DNA of 64,000 nucleotides from Gammaproteobacteria bacterium (GTDB taxonomy: Bacteria > Pseudomonadota > Gammaproteobacteria > Pseudomonadales > Azotimanducaceae), in the NCBI GenBank assembly GCA_003247835.1, contig QJYB01000118.1, forward strand, positions 1-64,000. Reading direction: 5' to 3'. The position numbers and the translations under genes are program-made. The notes beneath the pieces are model-generated. The model saw nothing but the letters and a program-made list of their open reading frames with translations. It made no database searches and was not told the origin of the DNA. Shown here one piece after another: positions 52,852 through 62,125 of this stretch. How positions within the stretch are numbered: position 1 is the first letter of the stretch; the number at the start of each line of letters is the position of its first letter.

Positions 52852-55269
52852 TCAGGCGTCGTTTCCGGTGCTGCCGCGATCGGCCGTCGGGAATGTCTTG
52901 ACGTAAACGTCCTGCTGGGGAAAGGGAATGGTGATGCCGGCCTCGGCGAGTGCCGCATTGATGGCCGAATTCAACCGGTGCGTCATGGTCAGACCCTGAT
53001 CGAAGTCGCTGATCCAGGCGAGGATCCGGAAATCCAGTGAGCTAGATCCGAAACCGCTGAAGATGATCAGCGGGGCGGGTTCTTTCAGCACGTCGGCATC
53101 GGCGTCGAGCACGGCGGTCAGCAGCTCGGTCACCACCTGCGGATCCGTGCCGTAGGCCACGCCGACGTTCAGCTCGAGACGCCGCTGCCGGTCCGACAGG
53201 GTCCAGTTGACGACCTGGTTGGAGACCAGGTCGCCGTTGGGGACGATCACCTCTGAGCCACTGAAGGTGCGAACCCGGCTGGTGCGGATACCGATCTGGG
53301 TGACCCGGCCCATGAGCGGACCGACCTCCACCGTATCACCGATCTGGATGGGTGCCTCGAAGATCAGGATCAGGCCGGACACGAAGTTGTTCACGACGTT
53401 CTGCAGACCGAAACCTATGCCCACACCCAGCGCGCCGACGATGAAGGCCAGGTTGGATAGATCCATGCCCATGGAGCCGAAACCAATGAGCAGGCCGAGC
53501 AGGATGATGCTGTAGTGAACGGTCATGGAAATGGTGTTCGGCACGCCGCGGGGCAGGTGCATACGTGGGAACACGTCCAGATTGAGCACCGCCCTGACCA
53601 TCCGGGAAGCCAGCACAGCGATCCACACGGCAAAAACGAACAGCAGCACACCCCCCAGAGACAGCGTGACGTCGCCGACGGAGAGCTCGGCGCCAACGAC
53701 CTCCTTCAGCGAGCCGAACAGCCAGCCGCTCAATCCGAAGGTATTGAGTGTGGCCCAGGCCCACAGCGTCAGTCCGACCCATACGAGGGGTTTCCTCAGG
53801 ACGCGCTCGAGCCGATAGCGGTTCGCCGCGATGGAGCGTATCCCGTCCAGCACGGGCAGACGCAACGCCACCTGAATGATTTCGCTTACGGAGCTGAAAC
53901 CGGCAAAGAGCACGAGAAACACCGCGGTGCTGTTGATCACCCCGATCACCAGATGCCTGGCCAGCGCCACGTAGCCGAGCACGTCGGCACCGATGCTCAC
54001 CAGCAGCAGGAATACCGACGCCGTCAGCACGCCGACGATGAGCCCGCGCGGTGACCCCCAGTCCACCACCGCCCGGGTCGCGGTGGGATGCCTGGCCAGC
54101 CAGGACAGCACGGCGAGGGACACAGCAAGGATCAGGTAGGCGATCCGGGTCACCTGCTCCAGGACTGGCAGGGTTTCCACGAACTCGTGCACCAGCGCGA
54201 TCACGACGAAGACGACCACACCGAATCGGATTCGCCTGGGTACGGATCTGACCAGAATGACCGCGGCGGTCAGCATGGCCGCCACCACGTAGATCACCCG
54301 CACCGCGGTTGGCGCACCCGCATAAACGGCAACGCCGATCAGCATCCAGATCAGGATGCCGGTGGGTACTGGTCTGGCCAGTGCATCACCCGGCGACTCG
54401 GTCGCCCGACGCAGTCGGAACAGCAGAAACAGAATCGCCGGGAGCAGCAGGAAATGACCACCGATGACCGTCTCCGAGGACTGCAGCCAGGTCCGGAAGT
54501 CCACCAGGAAGCTGCTGGTGAAGATCCGCCGGGACCGCTCGGTGGAGCGGCCGAGGTTCTCGCCGCTGATTTCCCAGAGACGCGGCGCGTTCTGCTCGAA
54601 CAACTCGAGCTGCAGCGACTTGCCGTAGCTGTCGATCCGCTCCGCGATGGGGGTGATGGTATTGCGCACGGACATGGAGGCGTCCTGCAGCTCGATCAAC
54701 CGGTTGAGCTTGTGGCTGATCTGATCCTTCACCTGAGCCGCCTCGGCGAGGATATCGTTCACCCGGCCGGCCAGGGCTGCCGGTAGGGTGGCGTTGTCCT
54801 GTTTCACCTGCTCCCAGCGACCAGTCAGCGTGTTGACCTCGGTGAGGAACCCCTCGAGCTGCTCGGCCCGTCCGGTCAGCTCATCGATGAGCGCCTGCGC
54901 CTCACTCGTGAGGCTCCTGGAGCGGACCAGGGCACCATCGATCTCGGCCGGATCGTCCAGCAGATCGTCCAGAGAACGGCCGGCGGGCAGCAGCTCCTGC
55001 ACACGATCACGCAGCGCGGCCAGATCCGCAGTCTGGTCGTCAGGTTCGCCCAGCGCTTCGACGGCGGCCTTGATCCGGTCCAGAGATGCCAGCGCCTCCT
55101 GGGACCGCACCGTGACATCGGACGCCGGCGGCTCGGGGGCGGGGGTTTCGGCAGTCGCGGGCTGGCTGGGCGCGGCCGCCTCGGCCGCCATGGCGACCCG
55201 GCAGACGCTCCAGAGGATCAGGGCGACCAGAATGAAACCTGGCCGCTTGAGCAGACTCGCGGCTGACAT
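52852..55269 (-). CDS. Large MscS-family mechanosensitive channel (MscK/YbdG-type with periplasmic domain)
   Basis: 805 residues: signal peptide (LVALILWSVCRVAMAAEAAA), a helical periplasmic region with coiled-coil character (about 50-240), then about ten helices. The last pore helices and the MscS core read IVGALGVGIGFGLQNVVNNFVSGLILIFEAPIQIGDTVEVG (TM3 glycine/alanine repeat) and VPNGDLVSNQVVNWTLSD. It opens under membrane tension to release solutes. Start ATG 55269 at the signal peptide. Transcribed in the same direction as csrA, 306 bp upstream of it. Confidence 0.9.
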   Translation of the reverse strand: MSAASLLKRPGFILVALILWSVCRVAMAAEAAAPSQPATAETPAPEPPASDVTVRSQEALASLDRIKAAVEALGEPDDQTADLAALRDRVQELLPAGRSLDDLLDDPAEIDGALVRSRSLTSEAQALIDELTGRAEQLEGFLTEVNTLTGRWEQVKQDNATLPAALAGRVNDILAEAAQVKDQISHKLNRLIELQDASMSVRNTITPIAERIDSYGKSLQLELFEQNAPRLWEISGENLGRSTERSRRIFTSSFLVDFRTWLQSSETVIGGHFLLLPAILFLLFRLRRATESPGDALARPVPTGILIWMLIGVAVYAGAPTAVRVIYVVAAMLTAAVILVRSVPRRIRFGVVVFVVIALVHEFVETLPVLEQVTRIAYLILAVSLAVLSWLARHPTATRAVVDWGSPRGLIVGVLTASVFLLLVSIGADVLGYVALARHLVIGVINSTAVFLVLFAGFSSVSEIIQVALRLPVLDGIRSIAANRYRLERVLRKPLVWVGLTLWAWATLNTFGLSGWLFGSLKEVVGAELSVGDVTLSLGGVLLFVFAVWIAVLASRMVRAVLNLDVFPRMHLPRGVPNTISMTVHYSIILLGLLIGFGSMGMDLSNLAFIVGALGVGIGFGLQNVVNNFVSGLILIFEAPIQIGDTVEVGPLMGRVTQIGIRTSRVRTFSGSEVIVPNGDLVSNQVVNWTLSDRQRRLELNVGVAYGTDPQVVTELLTAVLDADADVLKEPAPLIIFSGFGSSSLDFRILAWISDFDQGLTMTHRLNSAINAALAEAGITIPFPQQDVYVKTFPTADRGSTGNDA

Positions 55270-55341
55270 GACCGGCAGTTAGCGACTGGGACAGCGGCTG
55301 ATGTTAGGGCGCTCCCGGAACGGGAACAACCGGAACGGTGA

Positions 55342-57474
55342 TCAGCGCACGCGTCGTGCGCGATCGATCGGGACCACCCGTTCCTGCTCCGGGTTTGCCT
55401 GCGGGACACGCCGGGGCTCACCGATGAGGTAGCCCTGCGCGTAGTCGATGCCGATCTCGCGGATGACTTCCAGGGTCGCGGTATCCCCGACGAATTCCGC
55501 GATGGTCTCCTTGCCCATGATCCGTGCAATGTCGGCGATGGCCCGGACAATGGTCTGATCCACCTTGCTCACCGACAGCCGGCGGACAAAGGAGCCGTCG
55601 ATCTTGATGTACTGAACCGGCAGTCGCTTCAGATAGGACAGCGAGCTGTAACCGGTGCCGAAGTCGTCCACAGCGAACTCACATCCCGCCGCGCGCAGTT
55701 CCCTGATCTGAGGCACCGCTTCCGAGAAGCTCCCCACAGCCACCTGCTCGGTGATCTCGAAGATCGCCGCATCCGGCGGTACGCCGTGCGCCTTGAGCCG
55801 GCCGAGCACGAAGCTTGCGAGGGTGGTGTCAATGAAGGCGCTGCCCCCCAGGTTGATGGCAAAACGGACGTTCGGAGTCGTGCGCCGCAGGGCTGCCAGC
55901 TCAGCAAAAGCATGTTCGAGCACCCAGTGGTCGATGTCGCGCATGAGGCCGAACCGCACCGCTGCGGGAAGAAACTGATCCGGCAGATAGACCATCTCGC
56001 CTTCACGCAGGCGCACGAGCACCTCGTAGTGACGGATGACCCCGTCGGCCAGGTTCTGGATCGGCTGATAGTGGAGCTCGAAGAGGTCTTCCTTGAGCGC
56101 CCGTTTCAGTTTGCCCTGCCACTCCACGTCGCTTTTTATGGTCTCGATATGCTTCTCATCCGGCTGGTACCGGCAGGCCCGGTTGCGCCCCGTCGACTTG
56201 GCCAACCGGCAGGCAACATCAGCCTGCGAGATCAGCTCCTCCGGATTCAGGCGCGAGGTCTCCTCCACCATGGCAATGCCCAGGCTGCAGTTGGCCGACA
56301 GGGAAACATCGTCGTAGACAAGGGGAAACTCGCCCATCTCCCTGAGCAGCTTGTCTGCCATGGCATCGGCGTCCGACGCGCTGATGTCGGGAATGAACAG
56401 CACGAACTCGTCGCCGCCGAATCGGCCCAGCAGATCGTCGCGGCGGACATGCTGTCGCAACCGCGCACCCACCTGGACCAGCGCCTGGTCGCCGGCCTGA
56501 TGGCCATAGGTATCGTTGACATGCTTGAACTGGTCCATGTCCACGAACAGCAGGGCTCCATAGCCGGGGGTCGCCCCGGCCAGGCGTGCGGTGAGCTGCT
56601 CGATGAAATGATGCCGGGTCGCCAGGCCGGTCAGCGGGTCGAAGTTCGCCAGCTTCAGCAGGTGCCGGTCCCGCTCACGGATGCTGTCGAGTGCCGTTTC
56701 GAGCGCCTCACCGATGGCGGAGATCTCCCGATACCGGGAAGTCGGTATCTTGACGTCCAGGTTTCCCCGCGCGATGGACTCCAGCGGCTGCTGCATATCG
56801 GCGAGCGGCTGCACGGCCTGACGGATCGCAAGCCGGCCTGCGAGCATCAGCGTCAGGAAGGCGAGCATCACGAAGCCGCTTCCCGTTGAGATACCTGTCA
56901 TCAGATCGCGGTCGTAACCGCTGTAGTCGAGTCCGAGCTCGACGAATCCCACGACCGTGGTCGCGCCTTCGAGCTCGCTGAGGGTTTCGGCGCTGAACAG
57001 GTTGGCGGAGACGATGGACTCACGGGTGACCGCCTGGCTGATCCGCACCAGTGGATCACGATCGACGTCCATCCGGTAGCGCGGGCCGCCGGCAGCGCCT
57101 TCCGCCGATGCCTTCTCGAGGGCGGCGAACGTTCCGGCGTCGAGCTCCGGATACAGCCGCGGTTCGCCAGCAGCACTTTCCACGTAGATCACCCGTCCGT
57201 CGAGACCGTAGTAACGCACGTACTCGATCTCGTCGAAGCGCGACAGGTAGGTCTGCAGCTCGAGAAACCGCTCGTCCGCCGGATTGACGAAGAATCCTGC
57301 GCCCAGCGATTCCATCTCGCCGACCCAGCGCACCGCCCAGTCTTCCAGGTTGTCCCGCACCACCCAGTTGGATACCCACCAGACGCAGCCGATGGCGATC
57401 AGCCCGACGGCGAGGGCATAGGCGAGCTGAGAGACCAGAATCTCACGGACAATGGTGCGTTTCGACTTTTCCAT
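55342..57474 (-). CDS. GGDEF-EAL c-di-GMP protein with periplasmic sensor
   Basis: 710 residues: TM helix 12-38, periplasmic sensor about 40-195, TM 197-216, HAMP about 218-270, GGDEF domain (FDPLTGLATRHHF ... RFGGDEF at 351-357) and EAL domain. The inhibitory I-site RxxD is present in RRDD five residues before GGDEF. The EAL active-site set is largely intact: EVL (484-486) for EAL, NLGG, EITE, DDFGTG, KIDGSF and EFV. It can both make and break c-di-GMP. The start ATG 57474 lies 1 bp after the stop of the upstream lipoprotein gene. Confidence 0.92.
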   Translation of the reverse strand: MEKSKRTIVREILVSQLAYALAVGLIAIGCVWWVSNWVVRDNLEDWAVRWVGEMESLGAGFFVNPADERFLELQTYLSRFDEIEYVRYYGLDGRVIYVESAAGEPRLYPELDAGTFAALEKASAEGAAGGPRYRMDVDRDPLVRISQAVTRESIVSANLFSAETLSELEGATTVVGFVELGLDYSGYDRDLMTGISTGSGFVMLAFLTLMLAGRLAIRQAVQPLADMQQPLESIARGNLDVKIPTSRYREISAIGEALETALDSIRERDRHLLKLANFDPLTGLATRHHFIEQLTARLAGATPGYGALLFVDMDQFKHVNDTYGHQAGDQALVQVGARLRQHVRRDDLLGRFGGDEFVLFIPDISASDADAMADKLLREMGEFPLVYDDVSLSANCSLGIAMVEETSRLNPEELISQADVACRLAKSTGRNRACRYQPDEKHIETIKSDVEWQGKLKRALKEDLFELHYQPIQNLADGVIRHYEVLVRLREGEMVYLPDQFLPAAVRFGLMRDIDHWVLEHAFAELAALRRTTPNVRFAINLGGSAFIDTTLASFVLGRLKAHGVPPDAAIFEITEQVAVGSFSEAVPQIRELRAAGCEFAVDDFGTGYSSLSYLKRLPVQYIKIDGSFVRRLSVSKVDQTIVRAIADIARIMGKETIAEFVGDTATLEVIREIGIDYAQGYLIGEPRRVPQANPEQERVVPIDRARRVR

Positions 57475-57475
57475 G

Positions 57476-58462
57476 TCAGTAGCCGACCCCTGCATGGGCG
57501 TCGAATGCATCCGGATCCACGGACGAGAGGATGAGCTTTCCACTCAGTCGGCTGCGGACCCGCATCTCCCGCACCGCCCCGGCAGTGCCGTCCCGATTGA
57601 CCAGCGCGACGAGCGTCCGGGCGACGCTCACCGGGTCGGGCTGGACGTAGAGCGTGGCGCCGAGATTGAACATGACCGGGCTGTAAACAAGCATCTGCAC
57701 GTTATTGCTGCGTCCGTGATCGACCACCCGCTGGATGACGCTCGGGCTCAGCACCCGCTCGTCGGGGAGAAACACGAAACCATCGATCTTCGGCACCATG
57801 CTGCGGAAAGCGAGCAGCGTCTCCTGGTCGGAGTCCACCGTCCGCGCTTCGAGCACCAGACCGCGCGCGCGGCAGGCTGCAGCGAGATCTTCCATCCGGC
57901 GCCCCATCAGTGGACCGCCGATGACGCCCACGCGTTTCAGATCGGGATTCTGATGCGTCCAGTAGTCGAGCTGGACGTCGAACGGCGGCAGCGCATCCAC
58001 TCCCGGCGAGTCCCTGACATCATCGAAGACACCGGCATGCACCACGCGCACCCCGGGGATACCGCCTGCAGCCGCCAGCGCCGACGGGCCGAGCGCGATT
58101 ACATCCACCGGCGCCTCCCGGGCGAGACGGATGCTCACCGATCCGGCTGAACGGTGAGCGAGGTTGAGAATCCGGTAAGGACGGCCGAGCCGCGCCGAGA
58201 ATACCCGCAGCAGCTCGAGGTCTCTGTCCCGGTCGTCATCCACCACCACGAACATGGGCGCACCGGCGAATCGGGGTGTCGGTTGCTGTCCGGTTCCGTC
58301 GGGGACGTCCGCGGTCGCGACGGGCACCACGGCCTCCGTCTGATCCGGTACCGGATCAGACGCCTGCCGTGGTACCGGACTCGTGGCGCAACCCGCTGCC
58401 AGCAGCGCGCTGACGATCGCGGCGCAGCCCGCGCAGCCGAGGCCCGGTCTGTACAAGGCCAT
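57476..58462 (-). CDS. ABC-type substrate-binding lipoprotein (ABC_sub_bind)
   Basis: 328 residues: lipoprotein signal with lipobox LLAAGC, a low-complexity linker, then a two-lobe periplasmic binding fold of the ABC_sub_bind (TrpX/LuxP-like) family; RVGVIGGPLMGRRMEDLAAACRARGLVLEARTVDS and GFVFLPDERVLS are visible blocks. There is no permease or ATPase gene beside it. The tight coupling to the GGDEF-EAL gene suggests it acts as the ligand sensor for that protein's periplasmic domain. The ATG at 58462 sits after GAGGCGG; the longer form from 58507 is less likely. Confidence 0.82.
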   Translation of the reverse strand: MALYRPGLGCAGCAAIVSALLAAGCATSPVPRQASDPVPDQTEAVVPVATADVPDGTGQQPTPRFAGAPMFVVVDDDRDRDLELLRVFSARLGRPYRILNLAHRSAGSVSIRLAREAPVDVIALGPSALAAAGGIPGVRVVHAGVFDDVRDSPGVDALPPFDVQLDYWTHQNPDLKRVGVIGGPLMGRRMEDLAAACRARGLVLEARTVDSDQETLLAFRSMVPKIDGFVFLPDERVLSPSVIQRVVDHGRSNNVQMLVYSPVMFNLGATLYVQPDPVSVARTLVALVNRDGTAGAVREMRVRSRLSGKLILSSVDPDAFDAHAGVGY

Positions 58463-58680
58463 CCGCCTCACGGAAAACCTCGAATCTGCTTTCAGACGGA
58501 CGACCATAGCGGCGGAAGTGGCGGGAAACTGAGGACTGCATCACAGCCACGATGCTGACTGGTCCACGCAAGTTAATTGCTCGGATACGCTGGATTTTCA
58601 CAGACCTGCGACGCCATGCTGACGCCCGTCTGACAGAAGCTCAGCCAGATTGGAGCCGTCGATCACGCAGGGAATTCCCG

Positions 58681-58761
58681 ATGAAGCTGCAGAGCCGTTA
58701 CTTCGGACCCATCGCGGCGCTGGTAGTGACCTTGTGCCTCTGCTCAGCTCTCCTGAGCTGA
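58681..58761 (+). CDS. Possible 26-residue exported or membrane peptide
   Basis: Short frame opening MKLQSRYFGPIAALVV and ending LCLCSALLS-stop: basic start and one hydrophobic helix, like a signal peptide alone. It has an AGGGAA ribosome site 7 bp upstream. The stop falls inside the tandem repeat that follows, so it could be either a real small peptide or the cut-off signal peptide of a lost gene. Confidence 0.4.
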   Translation: MKLQSRYFGPIAALVVTLCLCSALLS

Positions 58762-58814
58762 GCCCTCAGCATCTCCTGAGCTGAGCCCTCAGCATCTCCT
58801 GAGCTGAGCCCTCA
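58751..58814. repeat. Tandem 23-bp repeat (2.8 copies)
   Basis: TCCTGAGCTGAGCCCTCAGCATC repeated at 58751-58773 and 58774-58796, with a partial third copy 58797-58814. Each unit contains CTGAG...CTCAG, so it may fold. It runs into the stop codon of the radical SAM gene. Confidence 0.85.
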
Positions 58815-59750
58815 AGTAGAACAGCTGCCGCCCCCGAGCACGCAGAACCGGGCGCAGTGCGGATGGTTCAGCGATACCGGCCGCAGGCTGTCGGCGAGCG
58901 TCGCCCCCAGGGAGAACGCTTCGCTGTAGGGCAGCAAGGTACAGGCCACCACCTCCGGTGCAGGCGCTCCCTTCCGGCGGACCACCATGCGGGCGCTCGC
59001 ACACATCATGTCCGCCGGATTCACGTCGAGGATGCCCCAGCAGGCGGTCGTGATCTCGGGCACGTCCGCCGTCTCGTCCATCTCCGGGAACAGCACCAGC
59101 TCCGACGGATCCCAGGCGTTCACCGGCAGACCCAGCGTTTCGAAAAGCGCCGCAAAGCCGCCGCGCAGCGTCGTCTCCGATTCTCCCCAGCGCGTACGAC
59201 CGGCAACGTGTACCCGGAAGCCCTCCGCTGCCAGCCAGCGTAACCCGTCCAGCGTCGGCTGCCAGGAGCGACGACCCCGTTCCTCCTCGTGATGCTTCTT
59301 CTCGAAATGATCGACGGAGACGCGCATCGTCAGCCGTTCGCCGTAACTCCGGTGAATCCCCCTGAGTCCGTCCGCGCACTTCATCATCGGCCGCATGGCG
59401 TTGGTCAGCACCAGCACCCGGAAACCATCGGCGAGGCAGTCCTCCAGAATGTCGAGAATGTCCGGATTCATGAACGGCTCGCCACCGGTGATGCCGATTT
59501 CGACCACCGGCAGCGCCGCCATGCGGATCTCGTCGAGCACCGCCGCCACGTCCGCCCGGGTCAGATAGCTCAGCCGGTCGTTCTTCGGGCTCGACTCGAT
59601 ATAGCAGTTCTCGCAGGTCAGGTTGCACAGGGTTCCCGTGTTCAACCACACCGTCGTCAGCGCGACGGGCGAAACGGTGGCGCGCGTCTGTCCGTCGGCG
59701 GTGACCTTCGGGTCCAGGAACCTGCCTGACTCGGTGGCGATCATCTGCAT
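58812..59750 (-). CDS. Radical SAM protein of unknown reaction
   Basis: 312 residues. [4Fe-4S] motif CNLTCENC near residue 42-49, GITGGEPFMNP (SAM-binding GGE) and a C-terminal part with clustered Cys (CTLLP, CARFCVLGGGSC) that could hold a second cluster, as in SPASM or Twitch proteins. It probably modifies a peptide, arsenical or small metabolite; no substrate peptide gene is obvious nearby. The start ATG 59750 is divergent from the transporter gene. The 3' end is formed by repeat-adjacent sequence. Confidence 0.85.
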   Translation of the reverse strand: MQMIATESGRFLDPKVTADGQTRATVSPVALTTVWLNTGTLCNLTCENCYIESSPKNDRLSYLTRADVAAVLDEIRMAALPVVEIGITGGEPFMNPDILDILEDCLADGFRVLVLTNAMRPMMKCADGLRGIHRSYGERLTMRVSVDHFEKKHHEEERGRRSWQPTLDGLRWLAAEGFRVHVAGRTRWGESETTLRGGFAALFETLGLPVNAWDPSELVLFPEMDETADVPEITTACWGILDVNPADMMCASARMVVRRKGAPAPEVVACTLLPYSEAFSLGATLADSLRPVSLNHPHCARFCVLGGGSCST

Positions 59751-59851
59751 GCTGTCGGGCCTCTCCGGTGCTGACGGGCCGGCTCTGGGGCAGCCTCGTC
59801 AGCCCGTGATCATGTCAGGTATCCTCCGGGGACTGAAGGGAGGGGACCCGT

Positions 59852-61327
59852 TTGTCGAACGCGCTGTCGAAGACCACGATCTACGCCCATGGCGCTCTGG
59901 GGTTGCCCCTTGCCGTCATCGGCTACCCCCTCGCCATCTGGATCCCCGCGCATTACTCCGGTGGCCTCGGCATCAGCCTCGCCGCGGTGGGCACCATTCT
60001 CATGCTCGCCCGACTCACGGACGTTATCACCGACCCCATCGTCGGCGAGATCTCCGACCGGATGCGCACGCCGTTCGGCCGGCGCCGGCCCTGGCTGCTC
60101 ATCGGCGCGCCCATCATGATGCTCGGCGTCTACAAGCTCTTCATCCCGGAGCCCGGGGTCGGGCTGGTCTACTTTCTGGTATGGCTGACGGTTTTCTTCC
60201 TCGGCAGCACGGCCATCGCCCTGCCGCACCGGGCCTGGGGTGCCGAGCTCTCCCCCGACTACCATCAACGCAGCCGCGTGACAGCGGCGCGGGAATTTTA
60301 CGTGCTGATGGGTCTCATGGTGGCGGCCGCCGTACCCATGATCGTGGAGATCCGGGCCGACGGCGGCTCGGGCGTGGCCCAGGTATTCACCACGCTGTGG
60401 AACGACGCCATCGGCGCGTTTTCAGGGGAGTTCAAGAAAACGATCGTCGACCGGGCCACGCTCACCGGTCCCGTGCTGGCAGGGCTCGCCTGGACCATCA
60501 TCCTGCTGCTGCCAGTGTGCGCAGCAGTGGTGCTGATCTTCGTCAGGGAACCACCATCTCAGCAGGGAGAGAAGCGCCCGACTTTCGTCGATGGCCTGAA
60601 GCTGGTCGCGAAGAACGGTCCCATGCTGCGGGTGCTGATCATCGCGTTGCTGGTGACCTTCGGTGAGGCGTTCCGCAACGCGGTGTCGCTCTTTTTCATC
60701 CGCGACATCGTCGGCGTGCCCACCATCGGCGCCGCGTACTTCTTTTATTTCATCGCGGGCTTAGGCGCCATTCCCTTCTGGCTCTGGCTCGGCCGCCTCA
60801 TCGGCAAGCACCGGGCGTTCATGTGCACCCTCATCACCGTCGCCACCGTCTCCGGCGCCAACCTGCTGCTCAGCTACGGCGACTACCTGCCCTTCTTTCT
60901 GCTCTTCATCGTCAAGGGTTTCTGCTACGGCGGTCTGCAGTTTCTGCCGGTGGCCATGATGGCCGACGTGGTGGACGTGGACGCGGCCAGAAGCGGCGGC
61001 CGTCGGGCAGGCACCTACTTCGCCTTTCTCGGCTTCACCGAGAAGATCGCCATCGCCTTCGGCACCGGCGTGTCGCTGAACATCGTCGGGCTACTGGGCT
61101 TCGACCCTTCCGGCGGGGTGGCGGCCAGCACGGAGATCGGCGTGCTGTCGCTGCGCCTCGTCTACTGCCTGGGTCCCATCGTCTTCTACGGCCTGGCGCT
61201 CAGGCTGATCTGGAACTATCCGCTGACGCCGCTCCGACACGCCCGGCTCCGGGAGCGGCTTGAACGGCGGGCCGCCCGCCTCGCCGGTGAGCCGGCCGCC
61301 GTGGACACCATCGCACAGGAACCCTGA
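59852..61327 (+). CDS. GPH-family (MelB-like) cation symporter
   Basis: 491 residues with 12 helices. RLTDVITDPIVGEISDRMRTPFGRRRPWLLIG is the diagnostic GPH/MelB cation-binding and loop motif, and DYHQRSRVTAAREF follows. C-terminal GGRRAGTYFAFLGFTEKIAIAFGTG also fits. It carries glycosides or other polar organics with H+ or Na+. The start is TTG 59852 with AAGGGAGGGG upstream. First gene of a rightward run with TauD, GNAT and GMC genes. Confidence 0.88.
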   Translation: MSNALSKTTIYAHGALGLPLAVIGYPLAIWIPAHYSGGLGISLAAVGTILMLARLTDVITDPIVGEISDRMRTPFGRRRPWLLIGAPIMMLGVYKLFIPEPGVGLVYFLVWLTVFFLGSTAIALPHRAWGAELSPDYHQRSRVTAAREFYVLMGLMVAAAVPMIVEIRADGGSGVAQVFTTLWNDAIGAFSGEFKKTIVDRATLTGPVLAGLAWTIILLLPVCAAVVLIFVREPPSQQGEKRPTFVDGLKLVAKNGPMLRVLIIALLVTFGEAFRNAVSLFFIRDIVGVPTIGAAYFFYFIAGLGAIPFWLWLGRLIGKHRAFMCTLITVATVSGANLLLSYGDYLPFFLLFIVKGFCYGGLQFLPVAMMADVVDVDAARSGGRRAGTYFAFLGFTEKIAIAFGTGVSLNIVGLLGFDPSGGVAASTEIGVLSLRLVYCLGPIVFYGLALRLIWNYPLTPLRHARLRERLERRAARLAGEPAAVDTIAQEP

Positions 61328-61328
61328 A

Positions 61329-62114
61329 ATGAACGTCACCCGCCTGTCCGCTCCGCTCGGTGCCGTCGTCGAAGGGCTGGACGTGCGCACCATCAGCGAC
61401 GCCACCTGGCAGGCTCTCAACGAGCTCTTCTGTGAGCATCACGTGCTGGTGCTTCCTGGTCAGTCGCTTACACCGGCAGAGCACATGGCCTTCGGCCGAC
61501 GCTGGGGGGAGCTGGTCAGGCATCCCTACGCAGGCCTTGAAGACCACCCGGAGATCATCGAGCTGAAGAATCCGGGCAAGCGCCGCGACGTGAATCAGCA
61601 CTGGCACTCGGACATGACCTACAACGAGTGCCCGCCCAAGCTGACCATGCTTTATGCGCTGGAAGCTCCGACACTCGGCGGCGACACGGCTTTCGCGAAT
61701 CAGCACCTGGCCTGGGCGGAGCTGTCCGATGGCATCCGTGCCACCCTGGACGGACTCGCCGCCGTGCACAGCGCCGAAGGACTGGCCGGCATCTACGGCG
61801 CGAATCCGAAGGAGGCACCCCGGGCCGAGCATCCGGTGGGACGGACACACGACGAAAACGGCCGTCGTGCGCTGTACGTCTGCCGCGCCTTCACCCAGCG
61901 GTTCGTCGGCTGGTCCCGGGAGGAAAGCCGGGGACTGCTCGAGTACCTTTTTCAGCACTCCGTGCGCCCCGAGTTCCAGGCCCGTCACCACTGGCGAGCG
62001 GGCGACCTGGCCCTGTGGGACAACCGGTCGGTGCTGCACTTCGCCGTCCACGACCATGGCGACGAGCCGCGGCTGATCCACCGGATACAGGTGGCCGGCC
62101 CACGGCCTTCCTGA
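61329..62114 (+). CDS. TauD/TfdA-family 2-oxoglutarate dioxygenase
   Basis: 261 residues. Fe ligands H-x-D in WHSDMTYNECPPKLTMLYA and a late His in LIHRIQVAG, with Arg region for 2-oxoglutarate; LWDNRSVLHFAVHD is a typical TfdA strand. Family members oxidise taurine, phenoxyacids or quaternary amines. The ATG 61329 lies 1 bp after the transporter stop, so the transporter probably brings in the substrate. Confidence 0.9.
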   Translation: MNVTRLSAPLGAVVEGLDVRTISDATWQALNELFCEHHVLVLPGQSLTPAEHMAFGRRWGELVRHPYAGLEDHPEIIELKNPGKRRDVNQHWHSDMTYNECPPKLTMLYALEAPTLGGDTAFANQHLAWAELSDGIRATLDGLAAVHSAEGLAGIYGANPKEAPRAEHPVGRTHDENGRRALYVCRAFTQRFVGWSREESRGLLEYLFQHSVRPEFQARHHWRAGDLALWDNRSVLHFAVHDHGDEPRLIHRIQVAGPRPS

Positions 62115-62125
62115 GGCGCGCGACG

